From a bacterium (GTDB taxonomy: Bacteria > Krumholzibacteriota > Krumholzibacteriia > JACNKJ01): 64,000 nucleotides of DNA. The stretch spans positions 1-64,000 of the forward strand of contig JAAEPZ010000033.1 of NCBI GenBank assembly GCA_024231955.1, written 5' to 3'. A program made the translations under genes and the position numbers. Below the pieces are notes generated by a model that saw nothing but the letters and a program-made list of their open reading frames with translations, ran no database searches and was not told the DNA's origin. Positions within the stretch are counted from its first letter, which is position 1, and every line of letters begins with the position of its first letter. Below are positions 18,778 to 28,052 of the stretch, piece by piece.

Positions 18778-18806
18778 TATATAGCTCCTTACCCCGGAAA
18801 CTGCAA
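18778..18806 (-). promoter_or_regulatory. Promoter of the blaI-blaR-type operon
   Basis: Minus-strand TTGCAG (18801-18806), a 17-base spacer and TATATA (18778-18783) form a good sigma70-type promoter. The dyad at 18750-18765 falls around or just after the expected start point. Confidence 0.65.
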
Positions 18807-18868
18807 CTAATTTCTTAGTTTTTGATCGAATTTCATCGGCCTTCCGTGGCGGAGGGTGCCGGGAACAG

Positions 18869-18896
18869 AAAACCGGAGCGACACAGGTCGCTCCGG
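18869..18896 (-). terminator. Rho-independent terminator of the 1218-residue C25 peptidase
   Basis: On the minus strand CCGGAGCGAC-CTGT-GTCGCTCCGG is followed by TTTTC. It is a perfect 10-bp stem about 30 bp past the stop codon at 18925. Confidence 0.85.
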
Positions 18897-18924
18897 CCGA
18901 ATGCTCGACAGAGAATAATCCGAG

Positions 18925-21900
18925 CTACTTAAGCAACATCATCTTCCGGGTCAGGGTGGACTCACTCATGATCAGACGTGTGAAGTACAACCCACTGGCC
19001 ACCTGGTGACCGGTGGCGTCCCTGCCGTCCCAGACGATTTCGTGGTGCCCCATCACGGCTTTGCCGTCAAGCAATGTGCGGACACGCCGTCCGGTAACGT
19101 CGAAGACCATGAGCTTGACCATGCCCGTTGCGGGCAGATCAAACTGGATCGTGGTTTTCGGGTTGAACGGATTCGGGAAATTGGGACCCAGAGCCGCCCT
19201 CTGCGGTGCAGCCTCCTCACCGGGGATTGCCGTGAGTATGGGGAAGGTGGCGTCCATGAGGAAATCATCGACCGCCGCCTCCACCAGAGTTCCCGATCCC
19301 TGGTCCTGAGCTATGAACCGGATCTGAACATTGTCGGTGAGAGTGATGTACTCGGTCAGATCGAACGTGAACTGCGTCCAGGAGTTGTCGGAAACCAGGG
19401 TGTTCTCCAGGTGGACCCAATCGACACCATTGTTGGTGACATCCACAACCCAGTACTCCTCGTTCGGGTTGTTGCCCAGGTTCTCCGTGTACCAGCGCCA
19501 GTAGCTGATCACCGCTTCGCTGGCCTGGCTGAGGTCGAACACCGGCGTGAGCAGCGTGGTCTTGCCGCCATCGACATCGTTCGCACCGGCGGTGCCGCCG
19601 ACACTGCCGTTCCCCGTCACGAAGCAGAGTGAGCCCGGATCGGCGGAGTGATCGTCCTCCGGCTGCACCTGCTGAACGGGATCGCCGTAAGTGGTTCCGA
19701 TAGGCTCAACCCGAGTCCAATGCCCCGTGGAGGCATCGTCATCGGGAGCGCCAATCGTCCAGCCGTGATCATTCTCGAATGTGTCCAGCCAGCCCCCCAC
19801 CGCCAGACCGAACTCCAGCGTAGACGAAAAACCGCCAGCGGCGGTCAGGTCCAACTGCAAGGGGAGAATGACGGGTGCGGGGAGATCGCTTGCGATCTCG
19901 ATCTCGAAGTAGGCAATGGTCCCCTCACCGTCCACGGAGACTTGGGCGCAGTTGGCGCTGGCCTGGTGGATGCTCACCTGGCTGTCGGAGCAACTCAGGA
20001 TACCATTCAGGTTTTCGGCTGCCGAATGCCCTGTGTTGCCGAGAGTCAGAGCCAGGAACATGCTTTCACCGGGGTCGGCGGTGCCATCGGCATCCCCACC
20101 CTGGGAATCGTTCACCGCGATCTCACCCGCCGTCAGCAGCGGCGCCTCGGCAACGAAGCTGAAACTGCCGTTCCAACTGCCGTCGGCGGAGGTCATGACC
20201 AACTCGAACGGGACCAGATGTCCATCGGGGATATCACCGGCCACCTGCACCGACATCAGACCCTGCGATGTTCCGAAACCACCGGCCGGGATGTCGGGGA
20301 ATACGGCGGAATCATCGATGATGGCGATGAAGGGATCCGCACAGGTCAGAACGGCGCTGATACCCGAGGTACCTTCGACACCGACATTTTCCAGTCGAAG
20401 TTCAAGGGTCACCGTCTCCGCCTCGTCCAGGTTGCCGTCGTTGTCGCCGTCGGCATCAAGAACGGTAGCGGAATCCAGCACGAGGTAGGGACCGGAGGGC
20501 GGGATGATTGTCGTCGTGCCGTTCCAGGCCAGGAAATCGTGTGCGACGACCTGGATATGCATGATCCCCGGAGCCTCGGCGGCAATCGGCAGTTCGACTG
20601 CGCCAAAGGGGTCGGTCAGGCCCGAGCTGTAGACGGACATATCATCCGTCCAGACCGTGACGATCGCATTCTCCAACGGCGCGTTCAGGACACCGCCGAC
20701 GTTGATGCTGATCGAGGGCATGCCGATCGTGACTTCAGACGGCGCATCCACAATCAGATTTTCTGGGGTTCCGGTCCAGAGGTGCATGGCCGGATCACCG
20801 AACAGGTTGAGTTCGTAGTAAACCCAGCGGTTCGCGCCATAGCTGATGGACCAGACGTTATCGACCTTCGAATCGCTGTTGGCGTCGGCCAGAGCGTAGA
20901 TCTCCTCGCCGAACATGGCGTCGAAGAACTGGCGATTGAAGTACTGCGACGACCCGTCGGTACTCAGGTGCTCGCCCCAACCGTAGCGGGAGTTGATCAC
21001 CAGAGCCACCGCACCGAACTCGAGACAGTTCATCTCTTCACCGATGCAGTTCGCGTCGAAGGCCCCCGGGAAGCAGCCCTGGCTATAGACGAAGTTGTAG
21101 GTATGATCGATTCCGTCGGCAGTCATGTCCTGCACGCTGGGGATGTAGAACTTCATCATGTAGTCGGTGTTGCAGTGCCCCAGGTGACAGATGATGTTCA
21201 TGCCGCTGTTCATGATGTCGATCAGCTGTGAGGCGGACCAGGTCTGGTCCATGTCGTACAGCGTGTCGACATCCATCCGGTCGGGGAAGCCCACGGTAGT
21301 GTAGCCGTGCGTACTGGCCCCGAGACGGATCTCCTCCATGTAATCGCCGCCCCAGGTGGGGTCATCCCACAGCAATTCACCGACCAGCAGAGCCTTGTCG
21401 GCTTCGGCCATGACCGGGGCGGTCACGTAGCGGGTCTGTTTGGTCAGCCAGTGCTGCAGATCCTCGACGGTGGACACGCAGGCGCGCCCCACGCCGACTT
21501 CAGGGTAATAATCCTCCTCGCCGGGCTCACCCCAGCGACCGTCGCCATCCGCGTTCCAGTTGCCGTCGAGGCAGCCGAAGTACAGATCGGCGGGGATATC
21601 GGTATCGGTCGTACCGTAGGCTTCGGCGAAGAGTCCGCGATGCAGGATGCCGGTGGCTGAGTTGGAATCGCCAACCAGGAGCACGTAATCGCAGTCCCAG
21701 GAGTTCTCGGCATCGATGATGAAATTGCGGATGGCCTCCTGCTCATCGGCGCCCGCGTAGTTGGAGAGGATCCAGTCCTTGCGGAAGATCCCGGCCTTGT
21801 GTCCGCGCCCGGACTGAAAGTCCGCGAAGTCCTCCATGTAATTGGCCCAGGAATCGGTGGTGATGATCAGGTACTTGAAGCCGTCGGCGGGATCCAGGGA

Positions 21901-22581
21901 GCGGTCCCCGGCGGATTGCCGCTGCAATCCCAGATAGGATGTGTTCGCCCCGACGTTGTCCACCATCGTGTTCAAACGGGCCAACGTTGCGTCGTCGTGA
22001 CGGATGAACCGCTCACTGGCCTGTCGCACCTGCTCGCTGAATGCGGTGGTTACCTTCACTACGCAGTCCCGATACCAGGCAAGCTCTCCGGTCACCGGCT
22101 GGTACTGCACGGGATGGATGGCGAAAGTCGCGATGTTGTAGCCGTGGAAAAGGCCGGTTTGAGCGGCATCATTCGGATCGTAGGGATAGGCTCGGTTCGA
22201 GCTGTAGATATCCCCATTCGGCTCATCGGGAATCTGAGGGCCGGTCAGGCTGATGGGGTACTGCCTCTGACCGGGTTGAACGGAGAAGAACCCCGCGACG
22301 GGCACGAGCTCGCCCATGACGACCTCGATGTCCACGATCTCCTCGCCGGCCGGCAAGAGGATTCGCGCGCCGAACATCGGCAATGCGGGCAAACCCGGTT
22401 CGCCATGGGTCCAGGTCCCGTTCATATTGATGCGTTGATAATCTCCAGTAGATTCGATTACCGGCTGTGTGAATTCATAATGCTGTGTGATCACGGTCGC
22501 ATTCACCGCAATGACCGAACCGAGTATCACGAGGATACAGAGCAGGCCGAGTATTCCGGATCTCATTCCATTAAATTTCAT
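18925..22581 (-). CDS. Secreted C25-family (gingipain-like) peptidase with C-terminal sorting domain
   Basis: Third C25-type peptidase in the window. Signal peptide (about 1-28), propeptide-like region with 'EPGLPALPMFGARILLPAG', then a catalytic domain with 'YVLLVGDSNSATG', a His in 'ICHLGHCNTDY' (about 469) and a candidate nucleophile Cys in 'YSQGCFPGAFD' (about 501). The His/Cys surroundings are less standard than in its neighbours ('HLGHC' instead of 'TGHGG'), so activity is likely but not certain. The tail matches the peptidase at 12362: Ig-like, CARDB-like repeats, jelly-roll with 'SYWRWYTENLGNNPNEEYW', and a sorting domain ('NFPNPFNPKTTIQF', 'GRRVRTL', 'RKMMLLK'). AAGGGGG precedes the ATG. 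Confidence 0.85.
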   Translation of the reverse strand: MKFNGMRSGILGLLCILVILGSVIAVNATVITQHYEFTQPVIESTGDYQRINMNGTWTHGEPGLPALPMFGARILLPAGEEIVDIEVVMGELVPVAGFFSVQPGQRQYPISLTGPQIPDEPNGDIYSSNRAYPYDPNDAAQTGLFHGYNIATFAIHPVQYQPVTGELAWYRDCVVKVTTAFSEQVRQASERFIRHDDATLARLNTMVDNVGANTSYLGLQRQSAGDRSLDPADGFKYLIITTDSWANYMEDFADFQSGRGHKAGIFRKDWILSNYAGADEQEAIRNFIIDAENSWDCDYVLLVGDSNSATGILHRGLFAEAYGTTDTDIPADLYFGCLDGNWNADGDGRWGEPGEEDYYPEVGVGRACVSTVEDLQHWLTKQTRYVTAPVMAEADKALLVGELLWDDPTWGGDYMEEIRLGASTHGYTTVGFPDRMDVDTLYDMDQTWSASQLIDIMNSGMNIICHLGHCNTDYMMKFYIPSVQDMTADGIDHTYNFVYSQGCFPGAFDANCIGEEMNCLEFGAVALVINSRYGWGEHLSTDGSSQYFNRQFFDAMFGEEIYALADANSDSKVDNVWSISYGANRWVYYELNLFGDPAMHLWTGTPENLIVDAPSEVTIGMPSISINVGGVLNAPLENAIVTVWTDDMSVYSSGLTDPFGAVELPIAAEAPGIMHIQVVAHDFLAWNGTTTIIPPSGPYLVLDSATVLDADGDNDGNLDEAETVTLELRLENVGVEGTSGISAVLTCADPFIAIIDDSAVFPDIPAGGFGTSQGLMSVQVAGDIPDGHLVPFELVMTSADGSWNGSFSFVAEAPLLTAGEIAVNDSQGGDADGTADPGESMFLALTLGNTGHSAAENLNGILSCSDSQVSIHQASANCAQVSVDGEGTIAYFEIEIASDLPAPVILPLQLDLTAAGGFSSTLEFGLAVGGWLDTFENDHGWTIGAPDDDASTGHWTRVEPIGTTYGDPVQQVQPEDDHSADPGSLCFVTGNGSVGGTAGANDVDGGKTTLLTPVFDLSQASEAVISYWRWYTENLGNNPNEEYWVVDVTNNGVDWVHLENTLVSDNSWTQFTFDLTEYITLTDNVQIRFIAQDQGSGTLVEAAVDDFLMDATFPILTAIPGEEAAPQRAALGPNFPNPFNPKTTIQFDLPATGMVKLMVFDVTGRRVRTLLDGKAVMGHHEIVWDGRDATGHQVASGLYFTRLIMSESTLTRKMMLLK

Positions 22582-22628
22582 AAGTGCTTCCCCCTTCTCA
22601 ATTCATTGACGATATGAGACTTTCCACA

Positions 22629-22657
22629 AGCATACCATGAGCGCACCCGCCCTTCAA
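22629..22657 (-). promoter_or_regulatory. Candidate promoter of the 1218-residue C25 peptidase
   Basis: Minus-strand TTGAAG (22652-22657), a 17-base spacer and TATGCT (22629-22634) lie about 48 bp upstream of the ATG at 22581. Confidence 0.5.
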
Positions 22658-22726
22658 GCGATCACACCCGGCAGCCTTAAATATGAATTGAGCCATAGTG
22701 ACGAATAACGGATCAGGCGGCGTGAT

Positions 22727-23329
22727 TCAACGCGGGATGACACCCCGCAAAATGATATCTATGGTGGTTTTCATGTAATCCACGGGATTCGGCAGAATGT
22801 AGTTTTTCGATATGATCTCGCGGCTGAGGATATAACTGACCATCGTCCCGAAGAAAAGCCGAATCGCCACATTGACATCGCAGGAGCGGAAATTTCCGCA
22901 CTCAACCTGATATTGGAAGTAGCGCATCAGCACATCGACGACCGGCAGAATGTTGTGGCCGACAAGTTCATCGAAAACCTCCGGGTCGTGCACCACCTCC
23001 AGGAGGATAATCCTGAGCAACTGCGACATCTCGGGGCTATCCCAGGTATCGATGAACTCAAACCCGATCGCGTACAGAACATCTTCGGCCGGCAGTTCGA
23101 CAAGCTCTTCGAAGTGGCGGGTATGCGCCAGCGAGTGATTGAATTCCCTGATCACAGCCTGAAAGAGAGCCTGTTTGTTTTCGAAGTACCAGTAGATCAG
23201 AGCCGGCGATTTCACCTCCGCCTCGGTACTGATCTTCTTGATCGTCGCCTTGGCATAGCCATCGCGCGCGAACACCTTCACCGCCGCTTCCAGAATCTGC
23301 CGCCGTTTTTCGCCGTTGCTCCTATTCAT
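22727..23329 (-). CDS. TetR-family transcriptional regulator
   Basis: A 200-residue TetR-type repressor. The N-terminal helix-turn-helix covers about residues 8-55 ('RRQILEAAVKVFARDGYAKA', 'IYWYFENKQALFQAV'); the remainder is the all-helical ligand/dimerisation domain. Its ATG overlaps the stop of the upstream activase-family gene by 4 bp (ATGA), so the two are translationally coupled. A perfect 20-bp dyad in front of the operon (27697-27716) is the obvious candidate operator for autoregulation. TetR regulators are often found beside acyl-CoA metabolism genes, which suggests, but does not show, a CoA-thioester ligand. Confidence 0.9.
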   Translation of the reverse strand: MNRSNGEKRRQILEAAVKVFARDGYAKATIKKISTEAEVKSPALIYWYFENKQALFQAVIREFNHSLAHTRHFEELVELPAEDVLYAIGFEFIDTWDSPEMSQLLRIILLEVVHDPEVFDELVGHNILPVVDVLMRYFQYQVECGNFRSCDVNVAIRLFFGTMVSYILSREIISKNYILPNPVDYMKTTIDIILRGVIPR

Positions 23330-26300
23330 CGCGTTCCCCCCTTGGCCATCCTCAGGGGTTTCCCGGCTGCGTCATCCACATCGTTGACCAATTCGACCAC
23401 ATCCGGATCGGGTGCAGACAGGCTCCGGCGCGCATTCTTGATCATGAAGTGAATCCTGTTGAACATGTTGGCTTCACTGGTGTTGTGATCAAGGTCGATG
23501 TACAGCGTCTTCAGACCCGGTTCAATCTCACGGAGTCGTTTCTCCACACCCTTGGCGATAACCTGATTGGCGATGCAGCCGAAAGGCTGCAGGCAGAGAA
23601 CATTTTCGATCCCAGCTGCGGCCATCTCCAGCATCTCCCCCGGCAACAGCCATGACTCGCCGTACTGACATGTCGGTTCGAGCGCCTCGGCTGCCCTGTC
23701 GGCAAGCCGCCTCATATCCGGGAAACGGACACCGAAGGGGAATCCGTCCAGAACCGAGTTCAGATCGCGCGTGAGATTGGTGACCTGCCGCTCCAGGAGG
23801 GGCGCAAAGTAGGAGACCAGCCGCTTGCGCGCGACGCCCGCATCGATGTTGACGCCGATATTGATGAACGCCTGAATGAAGAAACTCGTCAGAGGCGGCT
23901 GGACAACCTCCACACCCTGGCCGGTCAGCCACTGCACTACATTGTGATTGCTGAACGCATCGTGTTTGACGTAGATCTCACCGACGACACCGATCCTGGG
24001 ATATTCGCCGGGATGAACCGGGATAGCGCTCATCTCCTCCACAGCCCCCTCCAGCATGCGGACGAGACGCTTGTGGCCGCGATCATCCCCCTCAAGCCAA
24101 AGATGGATATGCCGCTCCGCAACGGCCTTGGCCGTGCCGGGATTCACCTCCCGCACCTCCAGTGCGTGGCTCATCATGGAGAGGGCGTCGGCCATGAATA
24201 TCGAAGGCAATCCGCGCTTGGCCAGCTCTTTCCGGCTATAGGTGAATCCGGGCTGTTCGTTGAGAATCACATTGCTCAGCGCAACGCCAATCACCGGGAT
24301 ATCGCGATACCCGGCCGCCATCAACCCCTTCTTGAGCAACCAGAGATAACTGCTGGCCCGACACTGTCCACCGGTCTGGGTGAAACCGACGGCAACCCGA
24401 GACAGATCATACTTCCCGGAATCCAGCGCGCGCAGGATATCGCCCACCAACAGGATCGCAGGATAGCAGACCTCGTTGTTCACATACTTGAGTCCATACT
24501 CCAGGGATCCGGCGTCGGCAGGGGGCAGCACCTTCAGATCATAACCAAGGGGTTTGAACTCGCTCTCGATCACGGGCGCCAGAATGGGCGTGAAATTGGG
24601 GACGAGGATTGTGCGCCGCCGGTCCTCCTCGCCGAACGTCGGCAACGTGGGACGGGGCTGCGCCGGATTGAGCTCCCCCCCCCGCTTCAGACGGAGCATC
24701 TCAACCAAAGTGCGCAGTCGGAGCCGAATCGATCCGGGGCTGGAGTTTTCATCAACTCGCAACACGGTCAGATTCTTACCTCTCTCCGCCAGGATCTCAC
24801 TCAACTCGTCGCAGGCCATGGCATCGGGACCGCAGGCAAAGGAGTTGACCTGCACCACCTCCACATGCGGCCACTCGCACGCAAAACGGGCGGCGTTGTA
24901 GAGACGATTCGGATAGCCCCATTGGGTGAGAACCTGCAGCGATTCATCGGCACCAAGATCCGGAGCGCCGCTCTCCACCACAACATCCATCCCCATGTTC
25001 GCCAGGGTTTCGGGAATGCCCTGATTGATGAAGCGATCAATATGATAAGGACGGCCGATCATCATGATCACTCGGCGCCCCTCGTCCCGGGCGCGTTCGA
25101 TCACCTCGCGGGTCTTCGTCACCTGCGCCTCCGTAAATGCGATCTGCTCCCTGATCGCCAGACGCAGAGCGCGGTCCGCCGCGATCCTGCCGATCCCCCA
25201 TCCCTTCAGGAAGCGTCTGCATGTCCGCCTGAGCAGATCAGGATCCCGCAAATTGACCACAGGCATATCCAGAGGAACGTTGTGCTTGCCCTCAGGGTCG
25301 ATCGCACTGCGGATCACATTGGGATACCCGCTGACGATGGGACAGTTGAAGGAGTTGAGCGTGCCCTCCGTCGCCTGCTCGACGATCACCTGCGGATAGA
25401 AAATCCTGTCCACGCCCTGCTCGATCAGGTCAAGCACATGACCGTGCATCAGCTTCGCCGGGAAGCAGATACTGTCGGACATGATCGTACCCACACCCTT
25501 GTCGTTCAGCTCCGGAGAGGAGGGGGGGGAGAGCACAACCTCGTACCCGACCTCCGTAAGCAGCTTGTGCCAGAAGGGGTAGTTCTCGAAGATATTCAGA
25601 GCGCGGGGCACCCCGATACGGGCTCGCGGCTTCACGGCGGGAACGGTCGACCGGTTGAACAGCAGATCCTCTTTCCAGGCGGCGATATTCTCGCCCCGGA
25701 TGCTCCTCTCTCCCGATGTGGAGAAGATGCGCTCGCAGCGATTGCCCGAATAGAACACCCGATCCGGATCGAAGCGGAGGCGGGTAATCCGACATATGTT
25801 CTCGCAACCGCGGCAATGGATCTCTTTTCTCCCGGTCTCCCGCACGGTGCTCAAGGTCGCCAGGTTGTGACGGACAATGGCGTTCGCGGTATCCTCATTC
25901 GGGTTATCCCGCCGAAAATCGCGCGCATACAAAGCGGCACCCCAGGCGCCGGTCAGCCCCGCGCGATCGGGGCAGATGACCTCACGCCCGGTCAGCAGTT
26001 CAAACGCCCGTTGAATCGCGGGACTGAGAAAGGTGCCGCCCTGAACGATGATCCTGGCGCCCAGCACATCCATGTCCCGGATCTTGAGCACCTTGGTCAG
26101 GCAGTTGCGCACGACCGAATAGGCCAGTCCGGCGGAGATATCAGCAACAGCGGCACCTTCGCGTTGGAACTGCTTGACCCGCGAGTTCATGAACACCGTG
26201 CACCGCGAACCCAGCTTGCACGGAGCCTCGCCCTTGCCGGCCAGATCGGCGAACTGCTCGACGGAGTAGTCCAGCACCTCGGCGAAGCTCTGCAGGAAAC

Positions 26301-27681
26301 TGCCGCACCCGGAGGAGCAGGCCTCATTGATCTCGATACTGTTGACGCCCCCATCCTCGATGAACAGCGCCTTCATGTCCTGTCCGCCGATATCCAGCAC
26401 AAAGCTGACATCGGGCGCCAACTCGCTCGCAGCCCTGAAGTGGGCCAGCGTCTCAACTATGCCTCGATCCAGGTCGAAGGCCGTGCGGATCAGGTCCTCG
26501 CCGTAACCGGTAACCGCGCTGCCGACGATGTTGATCTTCACATCGCCCGCCTCGACCTGGCTGTTCATCCACTCCAGCCCCCGCCTCATTCCGGCAAGGT
26601 GATCGCCCTTGTTGAATGTATAGTGGTCGAGGACAATCCGACCCTGTTCATCGACTAGCACCAGCTTCGTGGTGGTCGAGCCGGAGTCCACACCCAGAAA
26701 GCAATCCCCCCCCGTGAAATCCTCCAGAGCGACGCCGGGAAGGGGGGTGAAACGGCGTGCCTCCCAGTCAGTCTGCTCCGCCGGATTCGCGAAAAGCGGT
26801 TGATCCCTGTCCTGGAGCGACACATTGTCCGGTTGATCGCCCTTCACCATCGCCAGCAGGCGGCTTGCCGTAGTGCCGTAGGCCTCGGCTTCCCGCGTCA
26901 ATGCGGCCCCCTGCGCCGAGAGGAGCACCGGATTACCCACGGTGACGACGTCGGACTCATCGATGCCGAGAACCTCACACGAGAAACGACGCAGCAGAGG
27001 GATGAAGGTGAGGGGGCCGCCGCTGAACAGGATTCGCGGCTTGGCCTCGAACCCGCGCGCCAGGGTGTTTGCCGTCTGCTGGGCGACGGCGTTGAGAACC
27101 GAGGCGGCGATATCCGCCCGGGCCATGCCCCGACTGAGCAGATTCTGAACATCGGTTTTGGCGAAAACTCCACAGCGGCTGGCGATGGGATAGAGGGTTT
27201 TATACTGCCCGGCCAGTGCATCGAACTCCTCGACCGGCACGTCGAGCAATGTGGCCATCTGGTCGATGAAGGCCCCGGTTCCCCCGGCACAACTGCCATT
27301 CATCCTGATATCCGAGCGTCCCAGATCATCAAAAAGGACCAGCTTGGAATCCTCGCCGCCGATGTCCAGCAGCGACCGCACATCGGGATGGATGCCGGCG
27401 ACGAGGTCCGCCGCGGCGATGACCTCCTGCACGAAGGGGATATGGAGACGCTCGGACAGGCCGATGCCGGCGGATCCCGTGATGGCGAAAGTGAGGGGAA
27501 CATCACCCAGAGTCGCCAGCAGGTCGGTGCAAATCCGGATAAGCGTGTGCTGGATCCGCGCATCATGACGACGGTAGACGCTGAAGACCGGAACCATTCC
27601 GCTTCCGTCCAGCACAACCATCTTGGCAGTTGTCGACCCGATGTCGACTCCACACTTATAGCGGACACTCTGAAGCTTCAT
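23326..27681 (-). CDS. Giant acyl-CoA dehydratase activase-related protein (two BcrAD/BadFG domains plus DUF2229/HgdB-like region)
   Basis: Member of the large activase fusions related to 2-hydroxyacyl-CoA dehydratase activators (HgdC type) and benzoyl-CoA reductase ATPases. Two ASKHA ATPase domains are in tandem, about 9-275 and 327-590, each with a phosphate loop ('GVDIGSTTAKMVVLD', 'GVDSGSTTTKLVLVD'). Each also has the two cluster cysteines of the family: 'GSCAGGTGAF' (about 129) with 'SRCGVF' (about 170), and 'EACSSGCGSF' (about 454) with 'SRCTVF' (about 491). A Cys-rich 'CRGCENIC' follows near 624, then DUF2229-like and HgdB-like segments to residue 1451. By family analogy it would couple ATP hydrolysis to low-potential electron transfer. 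The substrate is unknown and no separate dehydratase subunits are nearby. GGAG precedes the ATG. Confidence 0.88.
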   Translation of the reverse strand: MKLQSVRYKCGVDIGSTTAKMVVLDGSGMVPVFSVYRRHDARIQHTLIRICTDLLATLGDVPLTFAITGSAGIGLSERLHIPFVQEVIAAADLVAGIHPDVRSLLDIGGEDSKLVLFDDLGRSDIRMNGSCAGGTGAFIDQMATLLDVPVEEFDALAGQYKTLYPIASRCGVFAKTDVQNLLSRGMARADIAASVLNAVAQQTANTLARGFEAKPRILFSGGPLTFIPLLRRFSCEVLGIDESDVVTVGNPVLLSAQGAALTREAEAYGTTASRLLAMVKGDQPDNVSLQDRDQPLFANPAEQTDWEARRFTPLPGVALEDFTGGDCFLGVDSGSTTTKLVLVDEQGRIVLDHYTFNKGDHLAGMRRGLEWMNSQVEAGDVKINIVGSAVTGYGEDLIRTAFDLDRGIVETLAHFRAASELAPDVSFVLDIGGQDMKALFIEDGGVNSIEINEACSSGCGSFLQSFAEVLDYSVEQFADLAGKGEAPCKLGSRCTVFMNSRVKQFQREGAAVADISAGLAYSVVRNCLTKVLKIRDMDVLGARIIVQGGTFLSPAIQRAFELLTGREVICPDRAGLTGAWGAALYARDFRRDNPNEDTANAIVRHNLATLSTVRETGRKEIHCRGCENICRITRLRFDPDRVFYSGNRCERIFSTSGERSIRGENIAAWKEDLLFNRSTVPAVKPRARIGVPRALNIFENYPFWHKLLTEVGYEVVLSPPSSPELNDKGVGTIMSDSICFPAKLMHGHVLDLIEQGVDRIFYPQVIVEQATEGTLNSFNCPIVSGYPNVIRSAIDPEGKHNVPLDMPVVNLRDPDLLRRTCRRFLKGWGIGRIAADRALRLAIREQIAFTEAQVTKTREVIERARDEGRRVIMMIGRPYHIDRFINQGIPETLANMGMDVVVESGAPDLGADESLQVLTQWGYPNRLYNAARFACEWPHVEVVQVNSFACGPDAMACDELSEILAERGKNLTVLRVDENSSPGSIRLRLRTLVEMLRLKRGGELNPAQPRPTLPTFGEEDRRRTILVPNFTPILAPVIESEFKPLGYDLKVLPPADAGSLEYGLKYVNNEVCYPAILLVGDILRALDSGKYDLSRVAVGFTQTGGQCRASSYLWLLKKGLMAAGYRDIPVIGVALSNVILNEQPGFTYSRKELAKRGLPSIFMADALSMMSHALEVREVNPGTAKAVAERHIHLWLEGDDRGHKRLVRMLEGAVEEMSAIPVHPGEYPRIGVVGEIYVKHDAFSNHNVVQWLTGQGVEVVQPPLTSFFIQAFINIGVNIDAGVARKRLVSYFAPLLERQVTNLTRDLNSVLDGFPFGVRFPDMRRLADRAAEALEPTCQYGESWLLPGEMLEMAAAGIENVLCLQPFGCIANQVIAKGVEKRLREIEPGLKTLYIDLDHNTSEANMFNRIHFMIKNARRSLSAPDPDVVELVNDVDDAAGKPLRMAKGGTR

Positions 27682-27696
27682 TACTTTCTCCGAAAC

Positions 27697-27716
27697 TTGA
27701 TTGATGATTCAATCAA
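27697..27716. promoter_or_regulatory. Perfect 20-bp dyad, candidate TetR operator
   Basis: TTGATTGA-TGAT-TCAATCAA: 8-bp half-sites with a 4-bp spacer, 15 bp upstream of the activase ATG. The operon it fronts ends with a TetR gene, which makes autoregulation through this site the simplest reading. Confidence 0.65.
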
Positions 27717-27984
27717 CAATCTAGAGATATAAGAACATGAGATCAAGACAATTCCGCAAAAGGGGGAAGATATTCGTAACTGGTGCAGTTAGGGCACATA
27801 GCCTCAAACATGATGTTGCCTACAATAGCGTAACACTTCACATCACGGATAGCGTGAGTAATAATATCGTTCCACCGATCGACCTACCGCCTGTCGAAGA
27901 GCCGGATCGAATCCGTAGCGGCATCTGCCGGGGCTCCGGCAGACGCCGGGCCCTCTGCCCAATCGAAACCACAGGCCTGCGGCA

Positions 27985-28013
27985 AAGAAAACTCCCCGGG
28001 CGAACCCGGGGAG
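27985..28013 (-). terminator. Rho-independent terminator of the SUMF1 lipoprotein gene
   Basis: On the minus strand CTCCCCGGG-TTCG-CCCGGGGAG carries a stable UUCG tetraloop and is followed by TTTTCTTT. It lies about 40 bp beyond the stop codon at 28053. Confidence 0.88.
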
Positions 28014-28052
28014 CCTGCATTGAGTCGTAGATGGTCGTTCCGGTCAACCTGA

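Larger units (their letters stand above)
27682..28052. other. Intergenic region: operator, hairpin and terminator
   Basis: About 370 bp between two minus-strand genes. It holds the dyad at 27697-27716 next to the activase start, a GC-rich hairpin (TCTGCCGG / CCGGCAGA, 27924-27943) of unknown role, and the upstream gene's terminator at 27992-28013. I see no small gene with a convincing ribosome-binding site. Confidence 0.5.

Noticed and set aside
23944..26658. 904-codon plus-strand open frame opposite the activase-family gene
   Set aside because: Same codon-bias shadow. The translated product has no recognisable domain, while the minus strand encodes conserved activase motifs throughout.
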